A stretch of DNA of 12,574 bases from Caldifarciminota bacterium (GTDB taxonomy: Bacteria > Hydrothermota > Tepidihabitantia > B3-TA06): NCBI GenBank assembly GCA_014729665.1, contig WJJO01000033.1, positions 1 to 12,574 of the forward strand, in the 5' to 3' direction. Each line of letters begins with the position of its first letter. Position 1 is the stretch's first letter. This document shows positions 6,506-12,574 of this stretch, piece after piece. The notes under the pieces are model-generated. The model saw only the letters and a list, made by a program, of their open reading frames with translations, did not search any database and was not told where the DNA came from. Both the position numbers and the translations under genes were made by a program.

Positions 6506-7385
6506 ACGATTAATCCCCGGTTTAATGATAATTACCATGACAGGTTGTTTCTCCCTGGAACCGTTCTACTACCAGAACGTGGAACTGAACGAGTATTTTG
6601 GCGAGAAAGATATGAAACAGTGGGAAAATTATCGTGGAATCATCCCCGACGAATTGATAGTAGCCGACAGCTTCACCGCAGGTACAAACACAATCTTCGC
6701 ATTCTGGGCGCTGCAGGAGCCGGATACCGTAACCGACACCACCGCAGAACCGGATACGAGCATCGTTACCGTACTTTACAATCACGGCAACTATCACAAC
6801 ATCAATCATTACTGGGACAAGGTAGAATTCCTTTGGGAGATGGGCTACAGGGTATACATATACGACTATCCCGGATTCGGTCGTTCCACAGGCGAGCCGA
6901 CATCCGAAACCTGCTACGAAAGCGCCGAGATGGCCTACTTTCAGGTAATCTCGGGCGATGTGGCCGAGATAAACGCTTCCAGACTCGTTTACTACGGCAT
7001 GTCCTTGGGCGGCTACATGACAACCTTTCTTGCCGCCGACATCTCCTCGCCTGCCGCGGCAATCATGGAATCCTGTCCTGCATCGACATCGGCGCTTATG
7101 AAGGATTCCGGCCTTCTCGACCTTCCCGGAGGTATTGTCTCGGCAGACGACTACGACTCACAGGCAAGGATAGCCGATATCGGCTGCCCGCTTCTCTTGA
7201 TGCACGGAAGGATGGATGACTATATTACATTCGACAATCACGCCGTTGTTCTATGGGAAGCTGCTTCGGAGCCAAAGGACTCCTTCTGGGTAGATGAAGC
7301 ATGTCACGGTAACGTTTCGACCGTCGACTGCGAGGCTTATCAAAAAAAGGTAACGGGATTTATTTCCGAATACGTGGAGAAGTGA
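6498..7385 (+). CDS. Lipoprotein alpha/beta-hydrolase
   Basis: A 295-residue serine hydrolase anchored by a lipobox (MIKRLIPGLMIITMTGC, Cys17). The alpha/beta-hydrolase core is intact: an oxyanion-type strand VTVLYNHGNYH (90-100), a YIYDYPGFGRSTGEP block (120-134), nucleophile elbow GMSLGGY (Ser169), acid in MHGRMDDYI (Asp240 or Asp241) and catalytic His270 in EACHGN. The block order matches BAAT/ABHD13-like and Hydrolase_4-type esterases or peptidases; the substrate is not predictable. I place the start at the ATG 6498, five bases after GGAGG (6488-6492); a GTG at 6492 lies inside that ribosome site and is unlikely. The start is within the preceding lipoprotein gene. The enzyme would work on the membrane surface, probably on a periplasmic or external ester or amide. 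Confidence 0.85.
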   Translation: MIKRLIPGLMIITMTGCFSLEPFYYQNVELNEYFGEKDMKQWENYRGIIPDELIVADSFTAGTNTIFAFWALQEPDTVTDTTAEPDTSIVTVLYNHGNYHNINHYWDKVEFLWEMGYRVYIYDYPGFGRSTGEPTSETCYESAEMAYFQVISGDVAEINASRLVYYGMSLGGYMTTFLAADISSPAAAIMESCPASTSALMKDSGLLDLPGGIVSADDYDSQARIADIGCPLLLMHGRMDDYITFDNHAVVLWEAASEPKDSFWVDEACHGNVSTVDCEAYQKKVTGFISEYVEK

Positions 7386-7396
7386 AAAAGCGATAA

Positions 7397-7472
<76 letters not shown>

Positions 7473-7489
7473 ACTTTACGGTAGATATG

Positions 7490-7517
7490 ATTATATAGTA
7501 CAGAGGATAACTGTCAA
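7490..7517 (-). promoter_or_regulatory. Perfect-consensus promoter of tRNA-Pro
   Basis: On the minus strand TTGACA (7517-7512), a 16-base spacer and TATAAT (7495-7490) are exact consensus hexamers. The start would be about 10 bases before the tRNA 5' end, the short leader expected for a strongly expressed single tRNA gene. Confidence 0.8.
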
Positions 7518-7550
7518 CCGTCGGACTAAGCAAATAAGTCATCTCCATAA

Positions 7551-7570
7551 AGAACACAAAGGTCACGAAG
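7551..7570 (+). repeat. CACAAAG-type dispersed repeat, copy C (left arm)
   Basis: AGAACACAAAGGTCACGAAG is inverted relative to copy D. After one gap, the two arms (7552-7570 and 7603-7622) pair over about 15 of 19-20 positions around a 32-base loop, so together they could form a long imperfect hairpin. Confidence 0.5.
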
Positions 7571-7591
7571 TTTTAGATGATAAATATATTC

Positions 7592-7623
7592 GTCTCTGTG
7601 TTCTCGGTGATCTCTGTGTTTCA
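7592..7623 (-). repeat. CACAGAG-type dispersed repeat, copy D (right arm)
   Basis: The minus strand reads AAACACAGAGATCACCGAG followed by AACACAGAGAC, that is two CACAGAG units. It ends about a dozen bases before the -35 box of the nitroreductase promoter. Confidence 0.5.
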
Positions 7624-7634
7624 TAAACCTTTTA

Positions 7635-7663
7635 TTGACAAATATCTTAAGGATTAGTAGACT
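7635..7663 (+). promoter_or_regulatory. Sigma70-type promoter of the nitroreductase gene
   Basis: TTGACA (7635-7640), a 17-base spacer and TAGACT (7658-7663, four of six consensus bases). The expected start near 7670 leaves a leader of only about 13 bases, just enough for the AAAGGAG ribosome site at 7671-7677. Confidence 0.55.
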
Positions 7664-7682
7664 ATCCCCAAAAGGAGTAACG

Positions 7683-8195
7683 ATGCAGATACCGAAGATA
7701 ATACGGGACAGGCGCAGTGTACGCGCTTACCGGAAGAAGGATATACCGCAGGATGTACTTAGATCGGTGCTGGAGGCGGCACGGCTTGCACCGTCAGCGA
7801 ACAACCGTCAGCCGTGGAAGTTCATAGTCGTCCGTGACAAGGCGAAACGAAAGGCATTGGCAAAGGCTGCAAAGGAACAGCAGTTCGTTGCCGAGGCTCC
7901 GGTGGTCATCGCATCAGTGGCCCTGGAACCCGAAAGGCTCATGACTTGTGGTGTTTCGGCGGCCTCGGTGGACCTTTCGATAGCCACCGACCATATACAA
8001 CTTGCAGCAGTCGAACACGGGCTGGGTTCCTGCTGGCTCGGGGCATTCTACCAGGAAGACGTTAAGAAGATTCTGGGGATTCCGGCGAAGTACAAGGTGA
8101 TAGCACTCCTTTCCCTGGGATACCCCGCTGACCAACCGGGTATAAAGAACCGCAAGGCAATTGAGGAGATTATAACCTACGACGAGTGGGAGTAA
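7683..8195 (+). CDS. Nitroreductase-family FMN flavoprotein
   Basis: The 170-residue protein has the usual nitroreductase landmarks: N-terminal RRSVRAYR (10-17) for FMN phosphate contact, APSANNRQPWKFIVV (36-50), the GLGSCWLGAF segment (113-122) and the closing LSLGYP (143-148) that lines the flavin site. Members reduce nitro compounds, quinones or flavins with NAD(P)H, usually as dimers in the cytoplasm; the physiological substrate here is unknown. The ATG at 7683 follows AGGAG by five bases; an in-frame TTG at 7635 coincides with the -35 box and is rejected. It is a single-gene unit, flanked by the divergently oriented tRNA and a convergent pseudogene. It is among the shorter nitroreductases, consistent with the compact subgroup lacking extra helices. 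Confidence 0.9.
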   Translation: MQIPKIIRDRRSVRAYRKKDIPQDVLRSVLEAARLAPSANNRQPWKFIVVRDKAKRKALAKAAKEQQFVAEAPVVIASVALEPERLMTCGVSAASVDLSIATDHIQLAAVEHGLGSCWLGAFYQEDVKKILGIPAKYKVIALLSLGYPADQPGIKNRKAIEEIITYDEWE

Positions 8196-8204
8196 CATAC
8201 AATC

Positions 8205-8462
8205 CTATTCAACAAGGATTACTTGATTAAAAGTGTTATGTTCGGGAGAAAGTAAACCTACGAAGTATACGCCGGAGGCCAGCTTGACGCCGTGTTTATC
8301 TTTGCAGTTCCAGGTCGCAGTATAATGTCCGGGAGTGTGTTCGCCGAGGCCAGAACGCTAACCTCACTACCTGAGATATCGAACACTTAGAGTTAAGGTT
8401 TTCTACGGTCTTAGAACCGATTTTGCCGCCGACCGAGTAGGAAACAAATGCATTGATTGGTT
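8205..8462 (-). pseudogene. Frameshifted C-terminal sorting domain (T9SS / FlgD-Ig type)
   Basis: The minus strand carries the C-terminus of a secreted protein in three frames. First PINAFVSYSVGGK (from 8460), then VFDISGSEVSVLAS (8386-8345), then GEHTPGHYTATWNCKDKHG and VKLASGVYFVGLLSPEHN, ending ...NQVILVE and TAG at 8205-8207. This is the familiar pattern NP..., vyDisGrev..L..G, ...Y...WdgkD..G..vasGvYf..L of type IX-type C-terminal sorting domains. At least two frameshifts break it, near 8387-8395 and at 8345. No upstream body of the protein remains, so it is a relic. It is convergent with the nitroreductase gene. Confidence 0.75.
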
Positions 8463-8532
8463 AAACCAGATTGGATGTAATGGATTTCAGTTATCGCGTC
8501 ACCTCAATGTAGTTTAATATAACCTATATATT

Positions 8533-8567
8533 AAGGAGGGATAACCACACATGTGGCCCTGCTCCTT
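8533..8567. other. Interrupted hairpin covering a ribosome site
   Basis: AAGGAG (8533-8538) pairs with CTCCTT (8562-8567), and inside lies CCACA-CA-TGTGG (8545-8556). On the plus strand AAGGAGGG would be a strong ribosome site before an ATG (8551) opening a ten-codon frame MWPCSFSLIL, so the hairpin would mask it. This may be an accident of decaying DNA. Confidence 0.3.
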
Positions 8568-8781
8568 CAGTTTAATCTTATAATAGGCAAATAATTTAAA
8601 GGTGTCAAGCCCGTATAAGTATGCCGAACCACCTGTGAAACCGAAAAAACGACCACGAGCTTCAGGTTGCCGGTTTATGAAAAGGAATTTTCACTTATTC
8701 CAATGAGAATAGAGGTTAGATTTGTAAATAATAATTGTAACTCCCGTTTCCCAAATGTTACACCCCATCATTGTTTTTTTG

Positions 8782-8804
8782 CCCTTTGTGGTTAAATCCC
8801 TCTG
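8782..8804 (-). repeat. Degenerate CACAGAG-type repeat, copy E
   Basis: The plus strand reads CCCTTTGTGGTTAAATCCCTCTGT, a decayed version of the unit, between the pseudogene region and the 3' end of the minus-strand operon. Confidence 0.3.
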
Positions 8805-8820
8805 TAAATCGACTGGTAAC

Positions 8821-9408
8821 TTAACCGCTCGGACGCCGCGAATCTAAAAGTATACGTTTTGCCAGCACCGCGTCCGGTCCCAGAATCTCCTCGGCCTTGT
8901 CGTAAAGGGCCACCATCACGTTGATGAAGTAATCCTTCAACTGGGCAGGAGAGGGAGGAGGTGGTTTGACCGTAGGTGAAAGACCTTCCCAGGAAAGACC
9001 CGGTGCTTTATCTTCCAACTCAGGGTTATCGGATACGATATCGGATATGACCTTTTCCCAGAACTCCTCGTCGTGTTCGGCGTCTGCAAAAATCTCGGCA
9101 AAGAACGCCAGCTTGTCGGAATGCTCCTGAAGGATTCGTTCGATAACCTCGCTTGAATAAACGAATCCTGTCTGCATCAGCCATGCAATAGAGTGAAGGC
9201 CTGTCTCAAAATCCACACCGGCTTCAGATATTATCTGTCTGACGCTGCTCTTGCCGTCGATGTGATTAAGGATTTTCTTATCCGGTTCACGCAGGGCGTG
9301 AGTACCGGCTTCAGGGTATTTTTCTTCCCTGTATAGCTTTGTATTCGGAGTTCCTATGATATTCATGGCGCGTCGCCCGCCAAAGGTTAACTTTCGTTCA
9401 TCATTCAT
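8821..9408 (-). CDS. Unknown protein with a winged-helix-like N-terminal module
   Basis: The 195-residue product is not recognised with confidence. Around residues 38-83 the pattern ALREPDKKILNHIDGKSSVR, then IISEAGVD, then IAWLMQTGFVYSS resembles the small winged-helix module (DG..tv.ei......l..L...Glv) seen with DUF4388 and related regulatory proteins. The C-terminal part (about 152-188) is a helical segment DYFINVMVALYDKAEEILG reached through a proline-rich linker KPPPPSP. No membrane segment or signal peptide. It is last in the operon, its ATG overlapping the DUF177 gene by eight bases; an in-frame ATG at 9366 is an alternative start. A regulatory or protein-contact role is inference from the fold pattern only. 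Confidence 0.6.
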   Translation of the reverse strand: MNDERKLTFGGRRAMNIIGTPNTKLYREEKYPEAGTHALREPDKKILNHIDGKSSVRQIISEAGVDFETGLHSIAWLMQTGFVYSSEVIERILQEHSDKLAFFAEIFADAEHDEEFWEKVISDIVSDNPELEDKAPGLSWEGLSPTVKPPPPSPAQLKDYFINVMVALYDKAEEILGPDAVLAKRILLDSRRPSG

Positions 9409-9916
9409 TTACCAACCTCTTCAATTCTTCAAACGGGCTCACCCGTTTGGTTTTATCGCAATTGCAATCACCCTGATTCAGATTGACACCGCATACGGGA
9501 CATAAACCCTTGCATCCCTGTCGGCAAAGGGGAGCTATGGGAATAGCCAAGAGAAAGGCATCTCTCAGGATGGGTGTCAGATTTAATATATCGGAGTAAA
9601 GCTCTAAATCGGTGGCCGTTATCTCTTCGTCCTCATCGTCGGCGGCGGGTAGAAATGTTACCTTATAAGTCGTCTGGATGTCAATCCGTGTCGGCTTGCC
9701 GCATTTTGAGCAGGCGACCTCGATTCCAGCAACAAGACTCATGCTCAAATCTATTCTATCCCCTATCCTTTCAAAATCCAGCTTGCATTGAATCGGTGCA
9801 TGGAATTTATACGCTTCGAGTCCCACTAAATCCGGGTTAACCTCAACATCAAAACTGGAAATTCCCTGATCAATATGCGCAGGAAGGAATAAAAGCGGAT
9901 TCCGGTATTTACTCAT
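9401..9916 (-). CDS. DUF177 / YceD-family zinc-binding protein
   Basis: The 171-residue protein has the YceD layout: a beta-rich N-terminal part, a CSKCGKP knuckle (Cys69, Cys72), an acidic segment (AADDEDEEI), the LSD-type helix SDILNLTPILRDAFLLAIP, and a C-terminal cysteine cluster CRQGCKGLCPVCGVNLNQG followed by DCNCD (Cys131, 135, 139, 142, 151, 153), likely zinc-binding. YceD is linked with 23S rRNA metabolism and ribosome assembly in bacteria and plants, and is normally next to rpmF, plsX or fabH. Here none of those is adjacent; instead it overlaps the scaffold gene by four bases (ATGA) and the next gene by eight. The cysteine clusters might invite a metal or Fe-S link with its neighbours, but that is inference. 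Confidence 0.85.
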   Translation of the reverse strand: MSKYRNPLLFLPAHIDQGISSFDVEVNPDLVGLEAYKFHAPIQCKLDFERIGDRIDLSMSLVAGIEVACSKCGKPTRIDIQTTYKVTFLPAADDEDEEITATDLELYSDILNLTPILRDAFLLAIPIAPLCRQGCKGLCPVCGVNLNQGDCNCDKTKRVSPFEELKRLVNE

Positions 9917-10311
9917 GTTATCTTCTTTCGTCCCAGCATGCCCAGGACCAGAAGCTCCCTTGCTCGCTCGAAGTGTTCGTATCCTTCCGGACTTTGGCCG
10001 CCCAGAAGTTCCTCGAAATTAACCTTACCTAATGCGGAGACTTCATCCTTATCCTTGCCGACGGCAAGGATACACAAGATATCTGCCGCTACAAACATAT
10101 GCGGATCACACAATGCGCACATAAACTTGATATCCTTCAGCTTGTCGTCAGCTATCTTGCCGTAGAGAAACACCTGGTCTTTCTTCCCCTTTCTGGGGCA
10201 GAGTTCACCTTTAATCTCAACTTCTGCACCTTCAATGCGACCCATCCTTGTGTCCTTCGGATTGGCGAAAAGCCTCTTGAAGTAGGATATAATCAAGGGC
10301 TCTTCAGACAC
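9913..10311 (-). CDS. Diverged IscU/SufU/NifU-like Fe-S scaffold protein
   Basis: The 132-residue protein follows the NifU-N/SufU pattern: N-terminal helix FKRLFANPKD, MGRIEGAEVEIKGELC (Cys38), a conserved acidic Asp45, strands FLYGKIADDKLKDIKF, then MCALCDPHMFVAADILC (Cys65, 68, 80) where IscU-type proteins have the second ligand cysteine. The third canonical cysteine, in R..C near the last helix, is replaced: the matching region reads FERARELLVLGML. The extra CxxC may take over as ligand. I set the start at GTG 10311 (MSEEPLIISYF), six bases after GGGGG; a TTG at 10350 would also be in frame but lacks a ribosome site. It overlaps the desulfurase gene by eight bases, which strongly supports a partner role in building Fe-S clusters. 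Confidence 0.75.
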   Translation of the reverse strand: MSEEPLIISYFKRLFANPKDTRMGRIEGAEVEIKGELCPRKGKKDQVFLYGKIADDKLKDIKFMCALCDPHMFVAADILCILAVGKDKDEVSALGKVNFEELLGGQSPEGYEHFERARELLVLGMLGRKKIT

Positions 10312-11638
10312 TTGTATCCCCCAGGGTGGGAAGATCTGAAAGTTCTGCAAGAATCTCTTTCATTACGTCTGCAAAGATCTCGACCTCTTGAAGCGTGTTA
10401 TATAAATACAAGGAGGTACGGAAAAGTGTCGGTCGGAATCCGGGCCACAGCTTATCGAAATCCCTCTCATGATCGTGATACCAGGAGTGCACACAGAACG
10501 TCCCCTTTCTTATCATAATATTGGCCCGAGCGTCCATCTTCTCATCGATATCCGGTTCGTCGTCCGAAAATCTTGTAGCAGGCTTTCGAAGATAAAAGGT
10601 GATTATTCCGGAACGCTCTACCGGATCTTCAGGCCCGAGGATACGTACCTCTGGGAATCCCCTCATCCGTTCGGTAAGCGCTATGTTCAATTCTTCCTCG
10701 TGTGCCGCGATACGCTCGGGACCTGCTTCGATCAGGAAGCGTGCTGCGGCTCCGGCTGCGATGATGCCGGCGTAGTTCTGCAGACCTGCCTCAAACTTGT
10801 GGGGCGGTTTGAAATAAAGGGGGTGACCCAGGAGATGGGTATCCTCGACAGTACCGCCACCCACGATGAAGGGATGTATCACCTTCTCATCGTTAAGAAT
10901 CTCCCTGCGCCCGTAAAGAACACCGACCCCTGTCGGTCCGCACATCTTGTGCACCGAGAAGGCTATGAAGTCAACTCCTAGATTTGTTACCTTAACCTTC
11001 TTGTGGGGCACCGACTGGGCTGCATCAAGGAAAACGAAAGCATCCGGGTTCTGCTGCTTTGTAAGACTTACAACCTCGCGGATGGTCTCAGCCGGTATAC
11101 TCGTCCCGTCGAGGTTGGAGGTATGGCCAAGACTGACCATCCTGACTTTACCGGCTTCCTCCTCAAGCGTCTTGCGGAAACGTTCGACGTCGAATCGACT
11201 TTGTCCGTCAGACGGTACCGCGCGGTGCTTAGCCAGAAATCCCCGCGTAGCCATCTCCTGCCACGGGCACAGGTTGGAGTTATGCTCCTTGTCGGTGGTG
11301 AGTACTACGTCTGAGGGATTCCATTTTATCGACTGGGCAACAAGGTTTATCGACTCGGTGGTATTCTTGGTGAAGATAATCTCGTTCTTACTGCGTGCCC
11401 CGATGAGTTCTCTGAAGGCCTCGCGCGATTTTGCAATCCCTTCATCCACCTGGGCGGCGAACCAGTGAGTACTGCGTTCTCCACAAGCCGGGTACCGTGT
11501 ATAGTATTCAACAGTTGCATCGATGACCGATTGAGGCTTGAGGGTCATGCACGCATTGTCGAAGTATATAGGAGGCTTGCCTGCTCTTTTCTGTTTCAAT
11601 GACGGGAACACTTCTCGGTATTCAATCAGGGATTTCAT
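10304..11638 (-). CDS. SufS-type cysteine desulfurase (class V aminotransferase)
   Basis: The 444-residue PLP enzyme shows fold-type I landmarks: IYFDNACMTLKP near the N-terminus, NTTESINLV, DKEHNSN (His119), FLDAAQSVPH (Asp205, Gln208), the PLP lysine in AFSVHKMCGPTG (Lys231), FEAGLQNYAG and the active cysteine loop RKGTFCVHSW (Cys382). It would take sulfur from cysteine, releasing alanine, and pass it as persulfide to the adjacent scaffold. Length exceeds the usual about 410 residues, mostly through inserts near 360. The ATG at 11638 is preceded by a GTG at 11641 and no Shine-Dalgarno site; a strong promoter places the transcript start at this codon, so translation is probably leaderless. 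It is the first gene of a four-gene overlapping operon. Confidence 0.9.
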   Translation of the reverse strand: MKSLIEYREVFPSLKQKRAGKPPIYFDNACMTLKPQSVIDATVEYYTRYPACGERSTHWFAAQVDEGIAKSREAFRELIGARSKNEIIFTKNTTESINLVAQSIKWNPSDVVLTTDKEHNSNLCPWQEMATRGFLAKHRAVPSDGQSRFDVERFRKTLEEEAGKVRMVSLGHTSNLDGTSIPAETIREVVSLTKQQNPDAFVFLDAAQSVPHKKVKVTNLGVDFIAFSVHKMCGPTGVGVLYGRREILNDEKVIHPFIVGGGTVEDTHLLGHPLYFKPPHKFEAGLQNYAGIIAAGAAARFLIEAGPERIAAHEEELNIALTERMRGFPEVRILGPEDPVERSGIITFYLRKPATRFSDDEPDIDEKMDARANIMIRKGTFCVHSWYHDHERDFDKLWPGFRPTLFRTSLYLYNTLQEVEIFADVMKEILAELSDLPTLGDTSV

Positions 11639-11644
11639 CACCTA

Positions 11645-11673
11645 ATCATAGCAAAGTATTACCGCGTTGTCAA
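11645..11673 (-). promoter_or_regulatory. Strong sigma70-type promoter of the desulfurase operon
   Basis: On the minus strand TTGACA (11673-11668), a 17-base spacer and TATGAT (11650-11645). The start point, about seven bases past the -10 box, falls at 11638, the A of the ATG. Confidence 0.75.
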
Positions 11674-11760
11674 CGAAAAAAACTAAAGAACCAAATTAAT
11701 CTTCCGGTGATTGACATCGATATTTTCGTATCGGTTCATCAAGTTTCGGTGTTATTCCCC

Positions 11761-11788
11761 TTGACTTTTTGCCTCTACGGTCTAATAT
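11761..11788 (+). promoter_or_regulatory. Probable promoter of the HEAT-repeat gene
   Basis: TTGACT (11761-11766), a 16-base spacer and TAATAT (11783-11788). The -10 box matches four of six consensus bases. It diverges from the desulfurase promoter across about 90 bases. Confidence 0.45.
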
Positions 11789-11811
11789 AGATTGAAATAG
11801 GAGGTATATAA

Positions 11812-12423
11812 ATGGTCAAATGGATGGCTTTGACATTTGCAGTTTTAGTTTTTTCCCCGATACCCCTAGTCGGCGTCGCACAGACTGTCGATACATCAGA
11901 GGTTGAGAAATACATAGCCCAGTTGAAGGATCCGGACAAGGACATGCAGAAAGCCGCTGCATGGGCATTGGGTGAACTGGGGGATCCAAAGGCACTTAAA
12001 CCACTTATCAAGGCGTACAGAGCCGCAGACAAATTCTGGGACGTACGTGAGGCTGCGGTCGAGGCCATGGGCAAGCTGGAAGAACCCAAAGCCGTCAGAC
12101 ATATCGCAAAAGCCCTAAAAAAAGACGACTCATGGGACGTACGCAAAAGTGCGGCCAAGGCGCTCGGCGTACTTGGCGAGCCCAAAGGGGTTAAACCGCT
12201 CATTAAAGCCCTTGCCGATGAGCACGAAAGCGTTCGTAAAGCCGCGGCGGCCTCGCTCGGGAAGATCGGCGACGAGAAGGCGATAGAGCCGTTGATAGAT
12301 ACACTCAATGACGAGAACCAGGGGGTTCAGAAGGAGGCGGCCTCCTCCCTTGAGGAAATAACCGGCGAGGACTTGGGTGCCGAGTATGACGCCTGGGAAA
12401 ACTGGCTAAATGAATCTGAATAA
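11812..12423 (+). CDS. Secreted HEAT-repeat protein
   Basis: The 203-residue protein has a signal peptide (MVKWMALTFAVLVFSPIPLVGVAQ, cleavage probably near residue 23) and then about five HEAT (PBS-lyase type) repeats of 30 or so residues from 28 to 185. Each has the pattern D..VR.AAA.ALG.LGD.KA..PLI.AL: examples AAAWALGELGDPKALKPLIK, AAKALGVLGEPKGVKPLIKA and AAASLGKIGDEKAIEPLID. It ends with EEITGEDLGAEYDAWENWL, a tail common in secreted HEAT proteins. Such repeats form a superhelical binding surface; the partner is unknown. The ATG follows AGGAGGT with six bases of spacing. The long open frame on the opposite strand here is an artefact of the repeat codons. Confidence 0.85.
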   Translation: MVKWMALTFAVLVFSPIPLVGVAQTVDTSEVEKYIAQLKDPDKDMQKAAAWALGELGDPKALKPLIKAYRAADKFWDVREAAVEAMGKLEEPKAVRHIAKALKKDDSWDVRKSAAKALGVLGEPKGVKPLIKALADEHESVRKAAAASLGKIGDEKAIEPLIDTLNDENQGVQKEAASSLEEITGEDLGAEYDAWENWLNESE

Positions 12424-12453
12424 TCTCAGAAAAGAATAAACTAGTTGTAGGTT

Positions 12454-12486
12454 GCAATGAATTGCGTCTCAGGTAGAGTTAGAGAC
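12454..12486 (+). other. Small inverted repeats upstream of the last gene
   Basis: GCAAT-GA-ATTGC (12454-12465) is followed by GTCTC (12466-12470) and GAGAC (12482-12486) around an 11-base loop. No T-tract follows, so a terminator is unlikely; an operator or leader structure is possible. Confidence 0.25.
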
Positions 12487-12501
12487 AAGGAGGATATGAA
12501 T

Positions 12502-12574
12502 ATGACTTTACCTGAGAAGGAAGCAATAATCAGGCATCGAGAGCGGCTAATGGTTGAGATGGAGAGAGTAATGC
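12502..12574 (+). CDS. 5' end of a gene, cut by the window edge
   Basis: An AAGGAGGA site (12487-12494) lies eight bases before an ATG at 12502; an in-frame ATG at 12496 is too close to it. The open frame runs to the edge: MTLPEKEAIIRHRERLMVEM, then ERVM. The visible part is a charged helix without a signal peptide. Too short to assign a family. Confidence 0.5.
   Translation, partial: MTLPEKEAIIRHRERLMVEMERVM

Larger units (their letters stand above)
8196..8820. other. Long stretch without an intact gene
   Basis: Apart from the sorting-domain relic and the hairpin at 8533-8567, about 250 bases (8570-8820) show nothing recognisable: A/T-rich sequence, small weak inverted repeats (GGAAT/ATTCC near 8682-8699), and a degenerate repeat near the end. 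No T-tract terminator was found for either converging transcription unit. Confidence 0.6.

Noticed and set aside
6545..7219. Long plus-strand open frame inside the hydrolase gene
   Set aside because: Translation is very rich in arginine and lacks domains; the other frame encodes a complete alpha/beta-hydrolase with lipobox and triad.
10469..11468. Two long plus-strand frames opposite the cysteine desulfurase
   Set aside because: The minus-strand enzyme has all catalytic motifs, while these frames have no recognisable domain or ribosome site.
11775..12308. Long open frame antisense to the HEAT-repeat gene
   Set aside because: Its serine/alanine-rich repeats simply mirror the HEAT repeat codons; no ribosome site.

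Overview
The window looks like a piece of chromosome from an uncultured Gram-negative bacterium. Two predicted outer-membrane barrels, three lipoproteins with clear lipoboxes and a decayed C-terminal sorting domain of the type IX secretion / FlgD-Ig kind point to an envelope with an outer membrane. These features, a GlmU-like protein of the Bacteroidetes/FCB type, secreted HEAT-repeat and FnIII proteins, and intergenic CACAGAG-type repeats would fit a candidate lineage near the FCB group (for example WOR-3/Stahlbacteria). That placement is inference; there is no rRNA or marker gene here to prove it. Shine-Dalgarno sites are usually clear and promoters are close to the sigma70 consensus.

Layout. 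1-62: a divergent promoter pair with back-to-back -35 boxes. 98-2320 (+): two tandem paralogous barrel proteins and a secreted protein of unknown function. 2321-2456: a short gap with a possible coding remnant. 2457-4557 (-): a GlmU-like protein overlapping a ROK sugar kinase, an amino-sugar/hexose activation pair. 4842-7385 (+): three lipoproteins (FnIII pair, barrel-like lipoprotein, alpha/beta hydrolase); the last two overlap. 7398-7472 (-): tRNA-Pro(GGG) with a perfect-consensus promoter. 7683-8195 (+): a nitroreductase-family flavoprotein. 8196-8820: about 625 bases without an intact gene, holding a frameshifted sorting-domain pseudogene and a hairpin. 8821-11638 (-): a tightly overlapping four-gene operon transcribed in the order cysteine desulfurase, diverged IscU/SufU-like scaffold, DUF177/YceD protein, unknown wHTH-like protein. 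11812-12423 (+): a secreted HEAT-repeat protein. 12502-12574 (+): the start of another gene.

The split by strand is striking: almost every plus-strand gene encodes an exported envelope protein, while the minus strand holds cytoplasmic metabolism, Fe-S assembly and the tRNA. The cysteine desulfurase and the scaffold should work together, moving sulfur from cysteine to a nascent Fe-S cluster; the co-transcribed DUF177 protein is cysteine-rich. The GlmU-like protein would supply UDP-GlcNAc or a related nucleotide sugar, and the kinase would supply hexose 6-phosphate.

No CRISPR array, transposase, prophage or recognisable defence system was found. The most interesting items are the diverged scaffold lacking the usual third ligand cysteine, the predicted leaderless start of the cysteine desulfurase operon, the symmetric divergent promoter at the left edge, and the sorting-domain pseudogene.
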